Origin: an uncultured Lachnospiraceae bacterium
GTDB lineage: Bacteria; Bacillota; Clostridia; Lachnospirales; Lachnospiraceae
Assembly: GCA_949893755.1 (NCBI GenBank)
Contig: CATLCV010000027.1
Span: 1-38,506 of the forward strand
Direction: 5' to 3'
DNA length: 38,506 bases
Part shown: one piece after another, positions 17,762 through 24,864 of the stretch
Layout of the letters: each line of letters opens with the position of its first letter
Position numbering within the stretch: position 1 is the first letter of the stretch
Notes under the pieces: model-generated
Told to the model about the DNA's origin: nothing
What the model saw: only the letters and a program-made list of their open reading frames with translations
Databases searched by the model: none
Translations under genes and position numbers: made by a program

Positions 17762-18286
17762 GTGAAGCCGACAACAAGGGAGATTACGATATTTGCGATG
17801 CTGGGCGCGGTTATGTACGCGTCCAAGCTCCTGATGGAGGTGGCGCCCAATATCCACCTGCTGGGCGTATTCACCATTGCATTTACAGTGGTCTACCGGA
17901 AAAAAGCACTATATCCTATTTATATATATGTGATTTTAAACGGGATCTTCTGCGGTTTTGCGGCGTGGTGGGTTCCTTACCTTTATGTATGGACCGTTCT
18001 GTGGGGCGTTGTCATGCTCCTTCCGGAACATCTTCCGAAAAAGCTCCGGCCTTTTGTATACATGACAGTCTGTGCGGCCCATGGCTTCCTGTTTGGGACG
18101 CTGTATGCGCCGGCACAGGCTGTTTTATTTGGAATGAGCTTTCAGGGGATGGTCTCCTGGATCATCGCGGGCCTGCCATTCGATCTGATCCATGGCGTCA
18201 GTAATTTTTTCTGCGGGATCCTGATCGTGCCGGTGATCTCGGCGCTGCGGCTTGCGGAGAGAAGTATGGCAGGGGGTTCGGATTAG
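17762..18286 (+). CDS. ECF transporter S-component (probably cobalamin-type)
   Basis: A 174-residue membrane protein with about six hydrophobic segments and the layout of energy-coupling-factor substrate-binding subunits: an N-terminal REITIFAMLGAVMYASKLLME helix and a conserved-looking GLPFDLIHGVSNF segment. S-components bind a vitamin in the membrane and share EcfA/EcfT modules encoded elsewhere; no ATPase is adjacent here. It starts at GTG 17762, 2 bp after the lipoprotein stop, so the two are cotranslated under the same riboswitch. Substrate specificity for cobalamin or a precursor is inferred from the riboswitch, not from binding residues. Confidence 0.82.
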   Translation: MKPTTREITIFAMLGAVMYASKLLMEVAPNIHLLGVFTIAFTVVYRKKALYPIYIYVILNGIFCGFAAWWVPYLYVWTVLWGVVMLLPEHLPKKLRPFVYMTVCAAHGFLFGTLYAPAQAVLFGMSFQGMVSWIIAGLPFDLIHGVSNFFCGILIVPVISALRLAERSMAGGSD

Positions 18287-18367
18287 AGCGTGTTTGAAAA
18301 TTGCGTTCTGCAAGATGTTGTCCCAATTTGCGGCAGATTGCAGGAATGAAGTTTCAAACACGCTCTA
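18284..18367. repeat. Palindromic intergenic element
   Basis: TAGAGCGTGTTTGAAA (18284-18299) is repeated inverted and perfectly as TTTCAAACACGCTCTA (18352-18367). The 52 nt between them contains a weaker inner pairing (CTGCAA with TTGCGGCAG). The element begins at the stop codon of the S-component gene itself. Its size and perfect ends look like a dispersed palindromic repeat or a tiny non-autonomous insertion; no second copy is in the window. Confidence 0.7.
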
Positions 18368-18407
18368 GCAGGCGGTTTTATTCGATAGACAGGAGGAAGA
18401 GGGAGAA

Positions 18408-19781
18408 ATGATCATGGAAGAGGCATTGTCCCATCGGCAGCAGGTCCGCCTGGTGATCCGCCTGAGTATCCCGGCGATCCTGGCGGAGATCAGCTCCATC
18501 GTGATGCAGTATATCGATGCGGCAATGGTAGGAAGCCTGGGAAAGAACGCGACGGCGTCCATCGGGCTGGTCACCAGTACCACCTGGTTTGTGGGAGGAT
18601 TATGCATCAGTACAGCCATGGGATTTTCGGTGCAGGTGGCACAGGATATCGGAGCAAAGGAAGAAGCCGCGGCCAGAGATGTGCTGCGGCAGTCTTTGCT
18701 TGTTTCCGGGGCATTTGTCCTTCTGCTCTCGGCAGCCTGTATCTCGATCAGCGGCGCCCTGCCCAGGTGGCTCGGGGGGACACCGGAGGTGTGTACAGGC
18801 GCATCCAGGTATTTTCTGGTCTACGCCTGCGCGCTGCCTGCGGTGCAGTTCCGGCAGCTGGGAGGAAGCATGCTGCAGTGCAGCGGTGATATGAAAACCC
18901 CCAGCCTGCTGAACGGAACCATGTGTATTCTGGATGTGATATTCAACTTTTTCCTGATCTTCCCTGCCAGGATGATCCGCCTTGGCGGAGCAGCGCTTCC
19001 CGTATACGGGGCAGGACTGGGCGTGGCGGGGGCGGCGCTGGGGACTGCGCTCTCGGAGCTGGTGACGGCGGCAGCCATGCTGTATATGCTGTGCTTCCGC
19101 TCCGAGACCATGAGAGTGACGAAGAAGGGCAATTGGGCTCTGACCGGCGGCTGCATGAAAAAGGCGGTCCGCATTTCTCTTCCCATGGCATTTGAGCATG
19201 GAGTGCTCAGCGGAGCGCAGATCATTTCCACCAGGATCGTGTCGCCTCTTGGAACCGTGTCCGTGGCCGCCAATTCCCTGGCGGTGACGGCGGAAAGCCT
19301 GTGCTATATGCCGGGGTATGGGATCGCGGCGGCGGCCACTACGCTGGTGGGGCAGAGCATCGGGGCAAAGAGAAAGGAACAGGCCAGGGGCTTCGCAAGG
19401 CTGTCCGTTTTGCTTGGGGCAGCCATCATGACCGTGACCGCATTTCTGATGTTTTGGATTGCGCCGGAGATGTTCGCCATGCTCACGCCGGATGAGGCGG
19501 TCCGGAGCCTGGGGGTGAAGGTGCTGCGGATCGAAGCATTTGCGGAGCCGCTGTTTGCATGCTCCATCGTGGCGGCCGGGGCCCTGAGAGGCGCCGGGGA
19601 TACGCTGGTGCCGAGTATCATGAACCTGCTGAGCATGTGGGGGATCCGGATCACCATGGCGGCATTTCTGGCGCCCCGCATCGGGCTGACCGGGGTATGG
19701 ATCGCCATGTGCGCGGAGCTTTGCATACGGGGAATCTTGTTTCTGATTCGGCTGTTCCGGGAAAAATGGCTGGAGGTATGA
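18408..19781 (+). CDS. MATE-family efflux transporter
   Basis: A 457-residue multidrug and toxin extrusion protein of normal length with about 12 membrane segments. Family traits include the N-terminal LSIPAILAEISSIVMQYIDAAMVGSLG helix region (about residues 18-48), the mid-protein SLPMAFEHGV segment starting the second half, and GYGIAAAATTLVGQSIGAK. It would exchange Na+ or H+ for a drug or metabolite across the inner membrane. The ATG at 18408 follows AGGAGGAAGAGGGAG. It stands alone between the palindromic element and a convergent minus-strand operon that ends 34 bp after its stop. Its substrate is unknown. Confidence 0.93.
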   Translation: MIMEEALSHRQQVRLVIRLSIPAILAEISSIVMQYIDAAMVGSLGKNATASIGLVTSTTWFVGGLCISTAMGFSVQVAQDIGAKEEAAARDVLRQSLLVSGAFVLLLSAACISISGALPRWLGGTPEVCTGASRYFLVYACALPAVQFRQLGGSMLQCSGDMKTPSLLNGTMCILDVIFNFFLIFPARMIRLGGAALPVYGAGLGVAGAALGTALSELVTAAAMLYMLCFRSETMRVTKKGNWALTGGCMKKAVRISLPMAFEHGVLSGAQIISTRIVSPLGTVSVAANSLAVTAESLCYMPGYGIAAAATTLVGQSIGAKRKEQARGFARLSVLLGAAIMTVTAFLMFWIAPEMFAMLTPDEAVRSLGVKVLRIEAFAEPLFACSIVAAGALRGAGDTLVPSIMNLLSMWGIRITMAAFLAPRIGLTGVWIAMCAELCIRGILFLIRLFREKWLEV

Positions 19782-19814
19782 AGTGGTTTTGCAGCTCTTT
19801 TGAACAGAATCTCA

Positions 19815-20624
19815 TTAAGCGCCGCTGCGTATTTTTAAATTTCCATTTTTCATAATGGTCAATGTTCCATCATAGATTCGATTAAAAACTTCATACCCTT
19901 CCATTTTCATGAACTGCATTTCTTTGGTATCTTTATGTACTTTAAAGTAACATTGATGATTCTTCCGATGAAACTGCATCCATGAATCAAAATATAGCTT
20001 GGCTTCATCACGCTCCATTTTCAGCCGCTCCTTCAATATATAAAACGAAGAAAGCGCACTGATACATGGAATATTCCCTCCATATGCCAGGCCTTCTCTG
20101 GCATTTTTATCATCTGAACAGAAAATATAAAGCTGTACTTCCTCCTGTATCTGAAGAACCTGCTGCAACAAATAAGTCTTAATCTCACCCAAATTATTAT
20201 CACATCCTACCATCTCATCACAGAGGGTAATCTTTTGGGCAAAAACAGCGTCCGGCAATTCACAATTCTGTTCAAGAAGAGCGTAGTATTTTCCATAAAA
20301 GCCGATTTCGAACAATGCGCAAGCATTACTTAAATAAAATAAATACATAGAAATTGCATTTTTACCATAGAATGAATGCAATAAAGTAATCAAATCTAAA
20401 TCAGAAAATTTTTGTATCATTCCCTCTGCTATTTTTCTCCGCAGCCAGTCAATGGCCGTTGTATTATGCCGTCCTAATTCAGTGGTGATCTGCTCATGGC
20501 AGACAAACCTGTAACCGGGAAGTTCAAGGATCCTGTCTATTAGCCTGTTCTGATCATCTTTTCGCGTAATATGGAGTTTGGATATAAAATCTGTATCCAA
20601 TAACGCGCATTTTTTCTTTATCAT
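19815..20624 (-). CDS. PIN-domain-like protein, putative toxin of three-gene module
   Basis: A 269-residue protein, last gene of a three-gene minus-strand operon. Its N-terminus reads CALLDTDFISKL, matching the first acidic strand of PIN-domain ribonucleases (D10, D12). Other candidate metal-binding acids are in CHEQITTEL and in IFCSDDKNAREGL (about residue 175), which resembles the last PIN strand. PIN proteins cleave RNA as toxins or maturation nucleases. The C-terminal third (about 190-269) is longer than a minimal PIN domain and not recognised. It follows the metallopeptidase gene by 5 bp. Low G+C against the flanking genes suggests acquisition by transfer. The fold assignment is by motif only. 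Confidence 0.6.
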   Translation of the reverse strand: MIKKKCALLDTDFISKLHITRKDDQNRLIDRILELPGYRFVCHEQITTELGRHNTTAIDWLRRKIAEGMIQKFSDLDLITLLHSFYGKNAISMYLFYLSNACALFEIGFYGKYYALLEQNCELPDAVFAQKITLCDEMVGCDNNLGEIKTYLLQQVLQIQEEVQLYIFCSDDKNAREGLAYGGNIPCISALSSFYILKERLKMERDEAKLYFDSWMQFHRKNHQCYFKVHKDTKEMQFMKMEGYEVFNRIYDGTLTIMKNGNLKIRSGA

Positions 20625-20629
20625 AGGCG

Positions 20630-21454
20630 CTATCCTCTGACATTTGCGTATCTCTGCATAATCTGTTGGAAGAGTTCTTTATCGCTCTTTGCCCGAGAAT
20701 CCGTCAGCAGCTCAAATTCTATATTATTTTCCATTAATTGCTTTAAGCTTCCCATTTGGAGGATCTCAGGAGTCCGTTTCTGCCATCTGTCTGCATCCGG
20801 CATGTACCCGATTTCTTTTTTCAATACATTTTTTTCTATAGCCAGGAATTTACGTACACTGCTGACATTCATATATTTTTCCTCATAAAGGCGAAGCAGG
20901 ATCGCTTTATATGGTACTGAAAAAATTGCCATTAGTCTTATAATATCCTCCAGACTCTGATGTTCTCTGGGAATACCATAAATCTGCATCTGCTCATAAA
21001 GCGCATTTGCAGGAACAAGGAACAGTCCTGCAAATGCATTTGCTTCTTTATCCTCTTTACTTTTTGCCTCTTCATCCATAGCTGCCGCATTTAAAAAAGA
21101 GCCTTTTCTTAAAATACTTTCATCCTTTTCTTCAATAAAGCACCAGATATGATATAATTCATGCGCTGCTGCAAAAATTTGATCACACAATGGGAGCCAG
21201 GAGTTTATATATACAAATAGTCTTTCTTTCTGAACACAGGTAAGCGCACAAAAATCATCATCCCTTGTAGGAAAACGGAATAAATCTAATACTTTTTGAT
21301 TTTGCCGCGCATAATTGGCCAGGACGGAAAAAATATCATCCTGAATGATATTGCTGCCATTGTACAAACTATTAAACTGTATCACCGAGTGAGATAATTC
21401 CATAAATCTCTTTGAGTCTGATACAAAAAGACTGCTGTCCAATACGCTGCTCAT
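20630..21454 (-). CDS. ImmA/IrrE-family metallo-endopeptidase
   Basis: About 274 residues with the zinc-metallopeptidase motif HELYH (within FAAAHELYHIWCF) and a downstream glutamate-rich helix (DEEAKSKEDKEANAFAGLFLVP) that supplies the third ligand, as in ImmA/IrrE proteins. These proteases cut a partner XRE-type repressor, or pair with one in toxin-antitoxin-like loci. Start: ATG at 21454 overlaps the TAA of the preceding regulator gene in a TAATG arrangement, typical of translational coupling. A GTG 15 nt further upstream (21469) is close behind a GGGAGGA ribosome site and is the alternative. The XRE gene before it and the PIN gene after it complete the module. Confidence 0.85.
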   Translation of the reverse strand: MSSVLDSSLFVSDSKRFMELSHSVIQFNSLYNGSNIIQDDIFSVLANYARQNQKVLDLFRFPTRDDDFCALTCVQKERLFVYINSWLPLCDQIFAAAHELYHIWCFIEEKDESILRKGSFLNAAAMDEEAKSKEDKEANAFAGLFLVPANALYEQMQIYGIPREHQSLEDIIRLMAIFSVPYKAILLRLYEEKYMNVSSVRKFLAIEKNVLKKEIGYMPDADRWQKRTPEILQMGSLKQLMENNIEFELLTDSRAKSDKELFQQIMQRYANVRG

Positions 21455-21831
21455 TAGAAATCTGTCCACTCCTCCCTCATTGTGATCCCATTTTTTCTGA
21501 CATTGTCATGGAAAAGTATTAAACCTGCCAGGGTATCGATATCCTGTATAGACTGCCGGGCTTCCCTGGTTTTCACCTGTCCCATAAATGCATGGAATAC
21601 ATTTATTTCTTCGTAATTCTGCGGAATAGAAGTCAGATCTTCCATGCTTGTGCAAAGAAACTCTGCAATTTGTTTTAGTTCTCCTGCCGTGATCGTCCGT
21701 ATTCCATTCAACATTTTACTAACGGTTTGTCTGGAAACGGCAAGGTATTCTGCCAGTTCCACCTGTTTCTTTTGCTTCTTTTCAAGGTGAATGCTGATGT
21801 TATTTGCAATCACTGCATTCATATCTGTCAT
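21454..21831 (-). CDS. XRE-family helix-turn-helix regulator of the module
   Basis: A 125-residue protein with an N-terminal XRE helix-turn-helix (about residues 20-58: VELAEYLAVSRQTVSKMLNG) and a C-terminal region with no recognised domain. First gene of the XRE-ImmA-PIN operon. It most likely represses its own promoter, which sits about 35 bp upstream, and may be the cleavage target of the ImmA-like peptidase. The ATG at 21829-21831 follows GAAGGG at a rather long spacing. The stop overlaps the next start by one base. Confidence 0.85.
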   Translation of the reverse strand: MTDMNAVIANNISIHLEKKQKKQVELAEYLAVSRQTVSKMLNGIRTITAGELKQIAEFLCTSMEDLTSIPQNYEEINVFHAFMGQVKTREARQSIQDIDTLAGLILFHDNVRKNGITMREEWTDF

Positions 21832-21863
21832 GATCCATAACCCTTCTTTCCTCTTTTCATTTC

Positions 21864-21892
21864 ATTATATTTCTTTCTTGTATTTTTGTCAA
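21864..21892 (-). promoter_or_regulatory. Perfect consensus promoter of the XRE-ImmA-PIN operon
   Basis: Read on the minus strand, TTGACA (21887-21892) and TATAAT (21864-21869) are separated by exactly 17 bp, a full match to the sigma-A consensus. Transcription would begin near 21857, about 25 nt before the regulator start. Such a strong promoter usually needs tight repression, which suits autoregulation by the XRE protein. Confidence 0.85.
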
Positions 21893-21999
21893 TAAATCGG
21901 AAACATTTATAGACTATATTACTTTTTGCTGTTGATTTATATTTATTATGGATACAATTATGCTCTTTATCCTTTGATCTTAAGTCTAGAAATGCAATA

Positions 22000-22028
22000 T
22001 TGACAGCTTTTCGGAGAATTTTTATAAT
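22000..22028 (+). promoter_or_regulatory. Perfect consensus promoter of the two-component operon
   Basis: TTGACA (22000-22005), a 17-bp spacer and TATAAT (22023-22028) match consensus exactly. Expected start is near 22035, giving a leader of about 55 nt before the response regulator gene. It is divergent from the XRE promoter 107 bp away. Confidence 0.85.
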
Positions 22029-22090
22029 AATTATAAATTTTTGATTAATGGGAATGATTTTGAAAGCTCAGGAAAGGGAGTTGCTGCAAT

Positions 22091-22762
22091 ATGGACAAAA
22101 AAACAATCTTGATCATCGAAGACGATACAGACCTCCAGGATGGCTTAAGCTTTTCCCTGCAGTCCGAGGGGTATCAGACCAGAACCGCGTCCACTGTAAA
22201 AGAGGGACTGCGGATCTTTCACGAGGAGGGGTGCGATCTGCTCCTGTTAGACTGCAACCTGCCGGACGGCAATGGATTTGACCTGTGCGCCCGGATCAAA
22301 GGGGAACGCGATATCCCCATTTTCATGCTCACCGCAAGGGACACGGAGATGGACGAGGTGAAGGCGCTGGAGACCGGCATGGATGATTTTATGAGCAAGC
22401 CCTTTTCCCTCGCGGTCCTGAAAGCAAGGATCAAAAAGCTGCTGCGCAGGGACACGCTGCAGGTTCCGCTCTCCTCCGGCGACATCCGGATCGACCGGAA
22501 TACCTGCAAGGTCTATAAGAACCAGACGGAAATCCACTGCAGCAGGACCGAATATCAGCTTTTGCTGTATTTTGCAGAGCATGCGGGGCGTGTCCTATCC
22601 AAGGAGCAGATCCTGGATTCGGTGTGGGACAGCCAGGGAAACTATGTGGACGAGAACACGGTTTCCGTGAACATCCGCAGGCTCCGGAGCAAGCTCGAGG
22701 ATGACCCGAAGCATCCGAAGCACCTGGTCAATGTGTATGGAATCGGATATATCTGGAAATAG
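22091..22762 (+). CDS. OmpR-family response regulator
   Basis: A 223-residue two-component regulator. The receiver domain (1-120) has acidic pocket E10, D11, D12, phosphoacceptor D54 in LLLLDCNLPDGNG and the lysine in MSKPFS. The winged-helix DNA-binding domain (about 130-223) ends in RRLRSKLEDDP and NVYGIGYIW. The ATG follows AGGAAAGGGAG. The order regulator, kinase, ABC ATPase matches BceRS-type systems that sense antimicrobial peptides and switch on a dedicated exporter. That role is inferred from order, and the ATPase gene downstream is broken. Confidence 0.95.
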   Translation: MDKKTILIIEDDTDLQDGLSFSLQSEGYQTRTASTVKEGLRIFHEEGCDLLLLDCNLPDGNGFDLCARIKGERDIPIFMLTARDTEMDEVKALETGMDDFMSKPFSLAVLKARIKKLLRRDTLQVPLSSGDIRIDRNTCKVYKNQTEIHCSRTEYQLLLYFAEHAGRVLSKEQILDSVWDSQGNYVDENTVSVNIRRLRSKLEDDPKHPKHLVNVYGIGYIWK

Positions 22763-22814
22763 CTCCAACTCTACGTTTGCAAGCTCCTTGGAGCATCCAG
22801 CCGTACAGTTGGAG
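22763..22814 (+). other. Nested hairpin between regulator and kinase genes
   Basis: CTCCAACT (22763-22770) pairs with AGTTGGAG (22807-22814), and inside it GCTCC/GGAGC (about 22783-22794) forms a small hairpin. It lies directly after the regulator stop codon, in a gap of 103 nt where such gene pairs normally overlap or nearly touch. There is no T-run. It could be a processing or stability element that sets the ratio of the two proteins. Confidence 0.35.
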
Positions 22815-22865
22815 ATGACTTGTGCAGATTGCGCAGGATATTTCCCTGGAAGGAAGTGTAGAAAA

Positions 22866-23771
22866 ATGACGGGAATCTTGGCAGGAATGCTATTGATCAC
22901 AGCAGGGATTGCGGCGGCGGAGCGCTTCCGGAGAAGAAGGATGTACCGGATGGTCAGCCGGATGCTGGAGCAGGTGCTCAACCGGGAGCGGATTGAGATC
23001 TCCGATATCCGGGAGGGAGGGCTGTCCGCCCTTGCCGGGAAAATGATCCGGGTGCAGGAAACTTTGGAATACGAGGTGGACCAGGCGCAGAAGGAAAAAG
23101 AACAGGTGAAGAGCCTGATCTCCAACATGTCCCATCAGCTGAAAACGCCGCTGAGCAATGCGGTCATGTACCGGGAGCTGCTGGAAACGGAACCGGATGC
23201 GGAGCGGAGGGCGGATTTTCTGGAACGGATGCGGCTGCAGCTGGACAAGATCGACTGGATCCTGCAGTCTCTGTTCAAAATGGTGAAGCTGGAGCAGGAC
23301 GTGATCCGGTTCGAGACGGAGCAGGCATCCTTGAAGGAAACCCTCGTGAGCGCCCTCAACAGCGTATATGAAAAAGCGGAGAAAAAGGAGATCCGCATCG
23401 TGACGGAGCCGTTTCCGGACTGCCTGCTTGAGCACAATCCAAAATGGACCGCCGAGGTATTTGTCAATATTTTAGAAAATGCAGTCAAGTATTCCAAGAA
23501 CGGAAGCCAGATCGAGATTCAGGTCAGGCCGCTGGAATTGTTTACGGAGATCCGGTTTCGGGATCACGGGATCGGGATCCGGAAGGAGGAGCAAAACCGG
23601 ATCTTCCAGCGCTTTTACCGGAGCCGGGATGTAGAGAACCGGGAAGGGTCAGGGATCGGCCTGTATCTGTCCCGAATGATTCTGGATAAGGAAAAGGGCT
23701 ACATGACGGTCGCGTCGGAATACGGAAAGGGAAGCTGTATTTCCGTATTCTTACAAAACTGTCAGAATTGA
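22866..23771 (+). CDS. Sensor histidine kinase
   Basis: A 301-residue kinase with one N-terminal membrane segment (about residues 3-18), a dimerisation and phosphoacceptor helix with H-box SNMSHQLKTPLSN, the N-box FVNILENAVKYS and ATP-lid glycine boxes RDHGIGI and GSGIGLYLS. The kinase core is complete. There is only one membrane span and no extracellular sensor, so it may sense through an associated ABC transporter, as BceS-type kinases do; most of those have two spans. Start ATG 22866 follows GGAAGGAAG. The frame is open further upstream to 22701, but that part overlaps the regulator gene and is not hydrophobic. Confidence 0.92.
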   Translation: MTGILAGMLLITAGIAAAERFRRRRMYRMVSRMLEQVLNRERIEISDIREGGLSALAGKMIRVQETLEYEVDQAQKEKEQVKSLISNMSHQLKTPLSNAVMYRELLETEPDAERRADFLERMRLQLDKIDWILQSLFKMVKLEQDVIRFETEQASLKETLVSALNSVYEKAEKKEIRIVTEPFPDCLLEHNPKWTAEVFVNILENAVKYSKNGSQIEIQVRPLELFTEIRFRDHGIGIRKEEQNRIFQRFYRSRDVENREGSGIGLYLSRMILDKEKGYMTVASEYGKGSCISVFLQNCQN

Positions 23772-23895
23772 GTGGGGATTTTGTCAGTACAATGAAAGAT
23801 TTGCCTGTTATTCTGATAAGGAACTGTAGGAAATAGATGTTCCAGAAGAGCATTCTCGGAAACTCTTTGTACCCAGATTTGTGAGATGATTTTTT

Positions 23896-23962
23896 GTCAG
23901 GAGTGCACAAATTTATGAGGCGTACGTGGAGCGTACGTTGATTAAATTTGGGCGCTCCTGGC
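23896..23962 (+). other. Long stem-loop upstream of the ABC ATPase gene
   Basis: Bases 23896-23915 pair with 23943-23962 over 20 positions with two G-T wobbles and a single mismatch, and a second hairpin (CGTACG 23921-23926 with 23932-23937, loop TGGAG) sits inside. There is no T-run, so it is not a simple terminator. Its place between kinase and ATPase genes suggests a regulatory leader, an operator or a small palindromic insertion. Confidence 0.6.
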
Positions 23963-24031
23963 GGAAAATCAGCCATAAAGATGGGTGCAAGGGAGTTTAC
24001 GAGAGTGCTCCACAAAAAATGGGGTGAAAAA

Positions 24032-24565
24032 ATGGATGTATTGCAGGTGAATCATGTAAGCAAACAATATGGAGAAAAAGAGAATGCGGTCCATGCATTG
24101 AGAGACGTTTCCTTCCGCATCGGACAGGGAGAGTTTGCCGCCATCGTAGGGACTTCCGGCTCCGGAAAGTCCACGCTGCTGAATCTGATCGGCGGTCTGG
24201 ATGTGCCTTCCGGGGGAGAGATCATCATAAGGAAGCACAATATCGCGGGCTTGAAACGAAAGGAGCTGACCATCTTCCGGCGGAGAAATATCGGATTTGT
24301 GTTCCAGAATTACAGTCTGATGCCGGTCCTCAACGTGTATGACAATGTGGCCCTCCCGGTGACCTTTGACAAGGGAAAATATGTGGATCACCCTTATATT
24401 GAAGGTCTGCTCCGGGAATTGGGGCTGTGGGAGAAGCGGAAGCGTTTTCCCAATGAGCTGTCCGGGGGTCAGCAGCAGAGGGTGGCGATCGCCCGGGCGC
24501 TGGCTAACAAGCCGGCCCTCATCCTGGCCGATGTAAACTGGACTATGGTTTTTGACTGTATATAG
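24032..24565 (+). pseudogene. ABC transporter ATPase, truncated at Walker B
   Basis: The first 167 residues are a normal FtsE/LolD/BceA-type ATPase: Walker A GTSGSGKST (40-48), Q-loop in FVFQNYSLMP, signature LSGGQ (143-147), then ALILAD ending at D167. The family continues EPTGNLD at this point. Here ten unrelated residues (VNWTMVFDCI) lead to a stop at 24563-24565. The catalytic glutamate, D-loop and H-loop are therefore missing, and the product cannot hydrolyse ATP normally. The break at about 24533 coincides with the change to mobile-element content. The ATG at 24032 has only a weak GGGGTGA site. The permease gene expected next is absent. Confidence 0.9.
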
Positions 24566-24864
24566 CGTATATTGTGTTTAAAATGATGGAATATAGCTAC
24601 TTGATACACAAGGCATAGGGAAAAATGTGTATGAAGTAGAGGGAATAAATGTAATGACTGGCAGGGAGGAATAGACTTCGGATGCTGGTTTTTTTGTTGG
24701 AGAGAAATCATAGGGTAGGTAGGAATGCACAGTTTTAAACACAGATTATTGGTACATTTTATGGATTGCTTTCCAGCAGGAAAGTGGTATCGTATGATGC
24801 TTGATGTAGGATGTATCTTTAAAAAGAAAAATACATATATAAAGATTCAGGTAGAGGAAGGAAT
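24566..24864. other. Element-end intergenic region
   Basis: A 299-bp AT-rich stretch with no credible gene. It contains a CGGATGCTGG-T7-G segment (24679-24711) and a GTGGTATCGT segment (24784-24806), both repeated with few changes in the gap before the DUF4240 gene. The ribosome site GAGGAAGG for the next gene is at its end. Attachment-site sequences of the element may lie at its left end but cannot be identified without the right end. Confidence 0.5.

Noticed and set aside
22701..22865. N-terminal extension of the histidine kinase
   Set aside because: It overlaps the end of the response regulator gene in another frame, and the peptide has no membrane segment.
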